Shown: one piece after another, positions 57,314 to 64,000 of the stretch
Position numbering within the stretch: the stretch's first letter is position 1
Layout: every line of letters begins with the position of its first letter
Assembly: GCA_963740675.1 (NCBI GenBank)
Contig: CAVUFS010000004.1
Span: 682,001-746,000 of the forward strand
Source: CAIKMD01 sp963740675
Lineage (GTDB): Bacteria; Pseudomonadota; Alphaproteobacteria; ATCC43930; CGMCC-115725
Direction of reading: 5' to 3'
Length of the DNA: 64,000 bases
Notes under the pieces: generated by a model
Databases searched by the model: none
Seen by the model: the letters and a program-made list of their open reading frames with translations, nothing else
What the model was told of the DNA's origin: nothing
Translations under genes and position numbers: made by a program

Positions 57314-58291
57314 ATGAGAGTTTTGTTTTTCCTTGCGTGTCTCGTGCTCGCCACCGCGGCGCAGGCCGAGCAGATCAAGATCGGCGTTCTCAAGACAACG
57401 GCCTCGGGGCCGATCTTTATCGCTAGCGCCAAGGGTTATTTCGCCGCGGAGGGACTTGAGGCCGAGTTGGTCACCTTCAAATCGGCACAGCCCATCGCCG
57501 TCGCGGCGGCGTCGGGCGCAATCGACTTCGGCAACGCCGGCTTTACCGGCGGCTTTTACGGGCTCGCCGGCGACGGCGCCTTGCGCGTTATCAGTGGCGG
57601 CGCGCACGAGATTCCGGGCTATCACAACCAGGCATTCCTCGCGTCCAACAAAGCGTGGGCCGCGGGGCTTAAATCGCTCAAGGACATGCCCGGCCACAGC
57701 TTCGCGGTGTCGCAGATCGGCTCGCCGCCGCATTACGCGATGGGGCTGGCGGCACAAAAATATGGCTTCGACCTCAAGTCGGTGCGTATCCTCCCGCTGC
57801 AATCGATCCCGGCAACGGAAGCGGCGCTCACCGGCGGTCAGGCCGACGCCAGCGGCGCGACGGGAAGTCTTGCCGGCGTCATCCTCGCGCGCGGCGACGC
57901 CAAGCTCCTGGGCTATATGGGCGATGAGACACCCTACCAGCTCTCCGGCACATTCACGTCGCGCAAGACCGCGGACGAGCGCGGCGATACCGTGCGGCGT
58001 TTCTTGCGCGCGCTGAACAACGGCTACCGCGACTATGACGCCGCTTTCATTCAAGACGGCAAACGCCACGACGGTCCGACAGCACCGGAGATGCTGGCAA
58101 TCGTCGCCAAAGGCACCGGCCAGAAGCCCGAGGACACCGCAAAAGGCTTGCCTTATATCGACGCCAAGGGCCGGGTCGACGTCGCGGACGTGACCCGGCA
58201 ATACGAATGGTACAAGGCGCAAGGCATGATCAAAGGCGCCGCGGCGCCCGCGACGATCATCGATCGCCGATACGCGGTGAGTCTCGACTAG
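57314..58291 (+). CDS. NitT/TauT-type ABC substrate-binding protein
   Basis: The 325-residue exported protein has a signal peptide (LFFLACLVLATAAQA, cleavage before EQI) and the NMT1/SsuA-like fold: IASAKGYFAAEGLEAELVTF opens lobe 1 and GAIDFGNAGFTGGFYG binds the ligand. It is intact. It follows the family-5 binding protein by 37 bases without a permease, then a Rid-family gene. The ligand could be a sulfonate, nitrile, pyrimidine or aromatic compound. Confidence 0.9.
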   Translation: MRVLFFLACLVLATAAQAEQIKIGVLKTTASGPIFIASAKGYFAAEGLEAELVTFKSAQPIAVAAASGAIDFGNAGFTGGFYGLAGDGALRVISGGAHEIPGYHNQAFLASNKAWAAGLKSLKDMPGHSFAVSQIGSPPHYAMGLAAQKYGFDLKSVRILPLQSIPATEAALTGGQADASGATGSLAGVILARGDAKLLGYMGDETPYQLSGTFTSRKTADERGDTVRRFLRALNNGYRDYDAAFIQDGKRHDGPTAPEMLAIVAKGTGQKPEDTAKGLPYIDAKGRVDVADVTRQYEWYKAQGMIKGAAAPATIIDRRYAVSLD

Positions 58292-58347
58292 CGGCGAGCC
58301 CCAATAAGCCATCGCCGTCCTCGTCGTCAGCAAGGAGGAAGCGCAGC

Positions 58348-58743
58348 ATGCCCAGGCAGCAGATAAAATCCGACAGGATCGCCGCGCCCAGCGGCCATTT
58401 CTCGCAGGCGACGATGGTCGAGGCGAAGGGACGCATCGTCTTCATCTCCGGCATGCTGGCGCGCGGCAAGGACGGCAACATCGTCGGCGTCGGCGATCCC
58501 GAGGCGCAGACCCGGCAGGTGTGCGAGAATCTGAAAGCCGCGGTCGAGGCCGCGGGCGGCACGATGGATGATATCTGCCGCGTCGATGTCTTCATCCGCA
58601 ACATGGAGCATTTCGAGAAAATCCATAAAGCGCGGCGCGATTATTTCACGGCGCCGGCGCCCGCCTCGACGATGGTCGAGGTGTGCAAGATGACCTCGCC
58701 CGACGCGCTCATCGAGATCAACGCAATCGCCGTGCTGCCCTAA
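58348..58743 (+). CDS. Rid-family (YjgF/UK114) protein
   Basis: The 131-residue protein has the Rid fold: FSQATMVEAKGRIVFISGML at the N terminus, CENLKAAVEAAGGTMDDICR then VDVFI in the middle, and ALIEINAIAVL at the end. The arginine used by RidA to hydrolyse reactive enamines/imines is replaced: the loop reads APASTMVEV where RidA has an Arg before the Val-Glu strand. It therefore fits Rid subfamilies whose activity is not that of RidA. An AAGGAGG box precedes the ATG. Confidence 0.88.
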   Translation: MPRQQIKSDRIAAPSGHFSQATMVEAKGRIVFISGMLARGKDGNIVGVGDPEAQTRQVCENLKAAVEAAGGTMDDICRVDVFIRNMEHFEKIHKARRDYFTAPAPASTMVEVCKMTSPDALIEINAIAVLP

Positions 58744-58780
58744 ACCATGATGCCACCGGCTCAGCTACGCGACGAGCCGA

Positions 58781-59704
58781 TCATTCTTTCCATAACGGAC
58801 TGAATTCGGTCGCGACTACCGCCTCGTAGGGCAGGACATCCTTGATCAGGCCGAAGCTCTTGGCGAATTTCATGACGCCGTCGATGGCTTCGCGGGTGAT
58901 GACCGCGTCGTAGAACGGCGCGTCGCGCGCGATGAGAGGCGCGATCAGCTCCGCCTCATCCGCGGGGAAGAGCTTTTCGCCGATGCCGGTCGCGAGCGAC
59001 GGATCGGCCCGCAAGGCCTTTTGCGCGGCGCGCACGGCGCGGATCGCGCCGGCCGCGACCTCCGGATGCTCTTTAACCAGCTGCTCGCGCGCGGTGAGCG
59101 CGGCGAAATTGTAGTAGCGCGCGCCGGGCGGACCGTCGCCACGCCGCAGATCAAGATGCAGCTTGGCGATGCCGAGCTTCTCGCCGAGCGCGACGCGCAG
59201 CCCGTTGCCCCAATAGGCATCCGCCTGGCCCTGCGTGATCGCATCGATGCCGTTCCGCGCCATATAGCCCTTGTCGCCATAGGTCGGCGGCGGTGGCACG
59301 ATTTAAATCTTGTCGCGCTCGAGATCGAGACCGGCCTCGTCGAGCATGTGCCGGAGGAGCTTACCCGGATCGGTGACCGCGGCCGATATCCGCAAGCCTT
59401 TGAGCGCTTGAAGATCGCCGCGCTTCACGTCGAGGTCGCGGCGCACGGCGAGGAACCAATAGCAATACTGCGCGAGCGCGCAGAGGACCTTCACGCCTTT
59501 CCATTCCGGAAAGGCGCGCAGCGCGACAAAGGAGGGACCGCCCATGAAATCGAGCTTTCCTTCGCGCATCAGCGTCGGGCCTTCGCGCGTGTTGTAAACG
59601 AATTCGATGTCGATGCCTTCGCGCTTGAAATAACCGAGCTCGACGGCCGCGGTCGCAACGAAATAGGAGGGTGAATCGAGATCGGCAACCCAGATGTGAT
59701 ACAT
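58781..59704 (-). CDS. NMT1/THI5-like binding protein with in-frame TAA
   Basis: ATG 59704 opens MYHIWVADLDSPSYFVATAA without an obvious signal peptide, then ELGYFKREGIDIEFVYNTRE, the lobe-1 signature of NMT1/THI5-like proteins. After RDKI a TAA (59300-59302) interrupts the frame; the same frame continues IVPPPPTYGDKGYMARNGID to the natural end. The expected codon is AAA (Lys), so this is one substitution, not an indel. The restored length is 307 residues. It is either a nonsense mutation or a base-call error. It lies 18 bases after the amidohydrolase and is probably co-transcribed. Confidence 0.75.
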
Positions 59705-59722
59705 GCGAGTCCTCCGTTTGCC

Positions 59723-61189
59723 TCAGCGGCCCGGCGTCGTCGTGTCGATGACCGAGCTCGGCCAGTTCATCTTTGCGAAGATATAGTCGCGGGCTTGCGT
59801 CGCGTCTTTGCGGAGGCGCGCGAGATCGACCCCGACCAGCTTGCCGTGCCGCTTCACGATCTTGCCGGCCACCATCACGGTATCGACATTGCTCGTATCC
59901 ATCCCGGTCACGATCGCGCCATAGGCGTTGTTGAGCGGGAAGCTGTCGATCGTATCGGCGCGGAGCATGACGATGTCCGCCTCCTTGCCGGGCGTGAGCG
60001 TGCCGACCTTCTTGTCGAGGGCGCAATCGCGCGCGCCTTGCACGGTCGCCATGGCGATCACATCGCGCGCGGTGAGCAGCTTCGGCAGGTCCTTCTCGCC
60101 CTGAATCGAGCGCTCGTTGAGCATCGCGCGCTGCAGCAGGAAGCACGATCGCATCATCGTGAACATGTCGGCCGACATCGAGGTTTCGACATCGCTCGAC
60201 AGGCTGGGCGTCACGCCATTGTCGAGGCAGACCTGAACGACCGGCATGCCGTGGCGCATCGTCATCTCGATCGGCACCGCGGCGGAAACCGCGCCGCCGG
60301 TATCGGCGACCAGCTTCGCCTGCTTCGCCGTCGCGCCGGTGAAATGGATGTAAACCTGGTCCGAGCGCAAGACGCCTTCGGCGCCCATCTGCTCGAAATC
60401 CTTGGGGAAGCTGTTCGGCAGCGTCTCGACGATATGCGACCAGATCCGCATGCCGTATTTGCGGCCCGTGGCGAGGATGTCGCGATTGACGCTGCCGCTG
60501 AACGCGGGCGTCACCAGCTGATCGCTCGACGAGAAATATCGCTTCAGCAGCCGCTCCAAATCTTGCGGCCACTTCACCTCAGGACCGGCGCCCGCGGTAT
60601 AGGCGAAGACGATGCGCGCGTTCGATTGCTGGAAGCCGCGAATGAGCGCGTCGCTATGCTCGGGGCTATTATTGACCTGCGAGACATCGGCGATCGTGGT
60701 GACGCCGGAATCAAGCGAACGCAGCGCGCCGGAGAGCCCGCCGATATAGGCGTCCTGCGGCCGGAAAAATTGCGTCGCCGATTTCGGCCCGTTGGCGATG
60801 TCGCGGAAATAGTCGGCGAGCAGCCCGTTGCCTTGAATATTGCGCAGCAGCGCCTGGTAGAGATGGTGATGCGTATCGATGAAGCCGGGAAGCACGATCG
60901 TCCCGGTCGCATCGATGACAGTTGCATTTGCGGCCGCCAAATTCCGCCCGACCGCCGCGATCTTTTTTCCTTCGATCAGGACATCGGCTTTGTCGAAATC
61001 ACCGAGCGTCTGATCGAAGGTCAGCACGCAGCCGCCCTTGAGCAGGATGCGCGGCGAGGCATTGGCCGCCAGCACGTCATGCGCCACGCTGGATAGAGCG
61101 CCCGCCGTGACGACGGCGCCGGTGGCCTTCAGGAAATCGCGCCGTACGATCCCACCATGCGCGCCGTGCGGCTTTCCATGCTTACGCAT
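59723..61189 (-). CDS. Tat-exported amidohydrolase (chlorohydrolase/cytosine-deaminase type)
   Basis: The 488-residue protein begins with a twin-arginine signal (VRRDFLKATGAVVTAGAL, Arg16-Arg17). The amidohydrolase barrel follows, with metal motif DTHHHL (His107-x-His109), IHFTGAT near residue 285, and SLSSDVETS near residue 335 for the last Asp. This TRZ/ATZ-type family deaminates or dechlorinates heterocycles such as triazines or cytosine. The ATG at 61189 follows GGGGAGGGGG, favouring it over an upstream start. It is the first gene of a pair with the NMT1-like binding protein. Confidence 0.9.
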   Translation of the reverse strand: MRKHGKPHGAHGGIVRRDFLKATGAVVTAGALSSVAHDVLAANASPRILLKGGCVLTFDQTLGDFDKADVLIEGKKIAAVGRNLAAANATVIDATGTIVLPGFIDTHHHLYQALLRNIQGNGLLADYFRDIANGPKSATQFFRPQDAYIGGLSGALRSLDSGVTTIADVSQVNNSPEHSDALIRGFQQSNARIVFAYTAGAGPEVKWPQDLERLLKRYFSSSDQLVTPAFSGSVNRDILATGRKYGMRIWSHIVETLPNSFPKDFEQMGAEGVLRSDQVYIHFTGATAKQAKLVADTGGAVSAAVPIEMTMRHGMPVVQVCLDNGVTPSLSSDVETSMSADMFTMMRSCFLLQRAMLNERSIQGEKDLPKLLTARDVIAMATVQGARDCALDKKVGTLTPGKEADIVMLRADTIDSFPLNNAYGAIVTGMDTSNVDTVMVAGKIVKRHGKLVGVDLARLRKDATQARDYIFAKMNWPSSVIDTTTPGR

Positions 61190-61363
61190 CGCCCCCTCCC
61201 CTGATCGTTCGTCCGGTTCCACAAAGAACGATCCTCCGCGTTCTTGTGTCCGGAATGCCGACTCTAACCCTGGGCCGCGCGCGTTGGCTAGGCGGGCGTG
61301 AACGGCACCGCTCGGCCTTCAAACACGCCGCTCGAACGTCTCAGTCCCTCACGCGCGCCGCCC

Positions 61364-61855
61364 TCACGCAACGACGGCGACGGCTTGTATTTCGATGAGG
61401 AGATCGGGTTGCGCCAGCGAGCGTATGTTGATCATCGCGCTGGCGGGAAAATTATCGCCGATGATTTCTTTGCGCAGTTCGAGAAACCGCCGGTCGTAGC
61501 GATCGTCGGTGATGAACGCCGTCATCGTGACGATGTCGGATAGCTTGCCGCCCACGCCTTCGAGCGTCTTGGAGAGCGCGTCGAAGACCGCGCGAACCTG
61601 ACCGTCGAAATCGCCGGCAAGCGATTTGCCCGATGCGTCTTTCTGCGACGAGGCTTGACCCGCGAGCCAAATCGTCCGCCCACCCGACGTGATGACGGCC
61701 TGGGAATACGCGTTGTTTTGGGCTGCGGGGGTCTTGATAAATTGACGCGTCGGGGATGATCCCGTTTGCGCTTTCGCGGGCGATGCCGCGAGAGCGACCA
61801 TCCCGCCCAGAAGCCCGAGTTTGGCAAAAATCTCACGTCGGCCCGGTAATTTCAT
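61364..61855 (-). CDS. exported Rid-family protein
   Basis: The 163-residue protein carries a twin-arginine-like signal (GRREIFAKLGLLGGMVALAA, cleavage near AKA-QT), then a Rid domain: TIWLAGQASSQKDASGKSLA, VFDALSKTLEGVGGKLSDIV and LIEIQAVAVV. As in the 58.35 kb paralogue the RidA arginine is missing (NFPASAMINI). Export of a Rid protein is uncommon. It lies between the Tat amidohydrolase and the molybdenum hydroxylase on the same strand, suggesting a periplasmic set of enzymes. Confidence 0.85.
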   Translation of the reverse strand: MKLPGRREIFAKLGLLGGMVALAASPAKAQTGSSPTRQFIKTPAAQNNAYSQAVITSGGRTIWLAGQASSQKDASGKSLAGDFDGQVRAVFDALSKTLEGVGGKLSDIVTMTAFITDDRYDRRFLELRKEIIGDNFPASAMINIRSLAQPDLLIEIQAVAVVA

Positions 61856-62006
61856 TGTCGTGCTCCCTTTGATCGAAGAAGCGGCTTTTGCTCACGACGC
61901 CGCAGCGCCGCCGGCAAGCCGCATCAAAGAGCGTAACACGATTGCGAGGGATAAAGAGTTCGATAGCGCGCGATCCGGCGCACGCCCATTTGGGGCGCGC
62001 GCCGGG

Positions 62007-64000
62007 TCACGCGATCAATCGCCTTAAGATCAGGCCGATACTTGCCGACAGATCGTTGTCCATGATCGGCAGCGTGCGGATGCGCTTGCCGGTCGCGGCG
62101 AAGATCGCGTTGGCGACCGCGCCCGCGATCGGCGGTGTCGCCGGCTCGCCGGCGCCGCCCCATTTGGGGCCGCCGCTGGGCACGAGATAGACATCGATCT
62201 TCGGCGCCTGAGCCAACCGCACCATGCGATAGGTGTCGAAATTGCCCTGCACCGCCGCGCCGTTCTTCACCTCGATCTTGCCGTAGAGCACGGCGCTGAG
62301 ATTGAAGATGACGGAGCCTTCGGCCTGCTCGGCGATGGTGAGCGGGTTGACCTGATAGCGCGTGTCGAGCGCGACAGTGACGCGATCGACATGGACTTCG
62401 CCCTTCGCGCTGACCGTCACCTCGGCGACTTGCGCGCAGAGACTGTCGGTGTCGGTGCAGATCGCCATGCCGCGGCCGCGGCCTTTCGGCAGCGGCTTGC
62501 CCCAATCGGCTTTCTCCGCGGCGGTGTCGAGGACCTTGAGCCAGTCCGGCTTGCCGGCGAGCAGCTTGCGCCGGTATTGGTACGGGTCTTGCCCCGCGGC
62601 GAGGCGCGAGCTCGTCGATGAAGCTTTCGATCGCGAAGACATTCTGGTTCGCGCCGGGCGCGCGCCAGAACCACACCGGCAGGTGCGTGTTCTTGATGAT
62701 CGCATCGACGCGCGCATTGGGAACCGCGTAGCCGATATCGGCGAGGCCCGCGACGGCCTGCGGCTCCGGCCCTTTCGCCGGAGCCGGGCGGCCGACCGAG
62801 GAGAGGATCGACGATGTGACGGCGCGGATCGACAACGCCGTCGGCATGCCGTCGCTGCCGAGCGCCGCGCGGAAACGTACCACCGCGTGCGGGCGGAATT
62901 TGTCGTGGCGCGTGTCTTCTTCGCGCGACCAGATCAGCTTCACCGGTTTCTGCACGACTTTGGCGATGGCGATCGCCTGCGCGACTTCGTCGTTCGCATC
63001 GCGCCGGCCGAAGCCGCCGCCGACATAGGCGTTATGGACATAGACGTTCTCAGCCTCCATGCCCGCCGCTTTCGCCGCGGCCTCGGTCGCCTCGAGCGCG
63101 TTTTGCGTGCCGACCCAGACGTCGAGCCGATCGGCTTGCAAATGCACCGTCGCATTCAACGGCTCCATCGGCGAATGCGAGAGATACGGCGTTTCGTAAA
63201 TCGCCTCGTGCACCTTCGCATCGCCCGACAGCGCCTTGTCGACATCGCCCTGGCTGGACGCGACCAGCGCCTCGCCATCGAGCGCGGCGCGGAATTCCTT
63301 CGACAGTTGCGCGCTGTCGATCGTACCGGCGGCGCCGACATCCCATTCGGGCTGCAGCTTGGCGAGCGCCTGGCGGGCGCGCCACCACGTGCCGTCGGCG
63401 ACGACCGCGATGGCGTTGTCGAGCTTCACCACTTGCGGATTGCCCGGCATGCCGGTGACGACCGACGCATCGACATTCTTCAATTTGCCGCCCGGCACCG
63501 GACACTGGACGATGGCCGCGAAGACCATGCCCGGGACCTGCGCGTCCATGCCGTATTTGCCCGCGCCATTGATCTTGTGCACGACATCGACGCGCGGCAT
63601 CGGCTTGCCAGCAAAGGTCCAGGTGTCCGGCGACTTGATCGCGGGCTCTTGAGCGAGCGTGACTTTCGCCGCGTCGGCGGCGACTTCGCTGTATTTCAGC
63701 GTGCGGCCCGACGGGCCATGGGTGATGACGCTGTTGGCCGAGGTGCATTCGCCGGCGGGCACACCCCATTTCGTCGCGGCCGCCTGGATCAGCCGTACGC
63801 GCGCACTGGCGCCGACCTGCTGCATCTTCGGTTGCGAGGCACGCACCGAACGGCTGCCGCTCGAGTTCATGTCGCCGTAGACTTTCTTCTCGCGAAGATT
63901 GCGATTGGGCGAGGCGTATTCGACGCGCACTTTCGACCAATCGGCCTGCAGCTCTTCGTTGATGATCATCGGCAGCGCGGTCATGCTGCCCTGCCCCATC
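62007..64000 (-). CDS. molybdopterin-binding subunit of an aldehyde-oxidase/isoquinoline-oxidoreductase type hydroxylase, partial and frameshifted
   Basis: The 5' end lies beyond the right edge. The visible ~660 residues match the large subunit of xanthine-dehydrogenase-family enzymes of the IorB/CoxL-like group: NAYVGGGFGRRDANDE is the conserved molybdopterin loop, and PVWFWRAPGANQNVFAIESF precedes DEL. One extra base (GG at 62603-62604 on the plus strand) then shifts the frame; the next frame continues LAAGQDPYQYRRKLLAG to the stop at 62007. Such enzymes hydroxylate aldehydes or N-heterocycles and need a small [2Fe-2S] subunit, not visible here. They can be Tat-exported, matching the neighbours. 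Confidence 0.88.

Noticed and set aside
59300..62604. Stop-codon recoding (alternative genetic code)
   Set aside because: Normal genes here end at TAA, TAG and TGA. The in-frame stops are isolated and most breaks are indels, so recoding is not supported.

Overview
The window looks like a GC-rich alphaproteobacterial chromosome, most likely from the Hyphomicrobiales/Rhodospirillales side. The evidence is the housekeeping block rpoD - dnaG - yqeY // carA - carB - greA, a tRNA with anticodon CAU beside rpoD, a DUF853 (YjgR) ATPase, an ELM1-type protein, and many uptake and catabolic genes typical of soil or freshwater members. The placement is an inference from gene content and gene order. No rRNA gene, CRISPR array or complete prophage is visible.

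Layout. 0-5 kb: accessory oxidative genes (luciferase-like monooxygenase, an NTF2/PNPOx fusion, a NitT/TauT-type binding protein, a Rieske oxygenase) and a rubrerythrin remnant. 5-17 kb: the conserved core block. 17-25 kb: envelope and redox genes (ELM1, double-PAP2 phosphatase, ArnT-like transferase, an unrecognised 640-residue protein, trxB, a LysR regulator). 25-31.4 kb: a ferric-type ABC importer with two tandem paralogous binding proteins, one two-domain permease and one ATPase. 31.4-48 kb: a plastic, repeat-rich zone. It holds a DUF559 endonuclease-like gene bracketed by inverted palindromes, hydantoinase B and a copy of its 3' end, a decayed IS transposase, three relics of a phage terminase small subunit, a truncated SOS-response-associated peptidase, several small exported or membrane proteins, an isopenicillin-N-synthase-like oxygenase, a Tat-type deaminase and a zinc metallopeptidase. 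48-64 kb: a catabolic island with three amidohydrolases, two glyoxalase-fold proteins, a cupin, an AhpD-like protein, an acyl-CoA-dehydrogenase-like flavoprotein, three binding proteins, two Rid-family proteins and a molybdopterin hydroxylase subunit that runs off the right edge.

Two signals cut across the map. First, many otherwise convincing genes, including the core gene trxB, are broken by exactly one inserted or missing base, usually in a short homopolymer. This fits uncorrected long-read errors better than genuine decay, so these genes are annotated as CDS with the break noted; clear relics are annotated as pseudogenes. Second, the spacers carry several families of dispersed palindromes. 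The commonest is a paired hairpin whose halves have GNRA-type loops and compensated stem changes. A second family has a different stem but the same outer ends. A third flanks the DUF559 gene. These repeat systems are the best candidates here for something not fully described.
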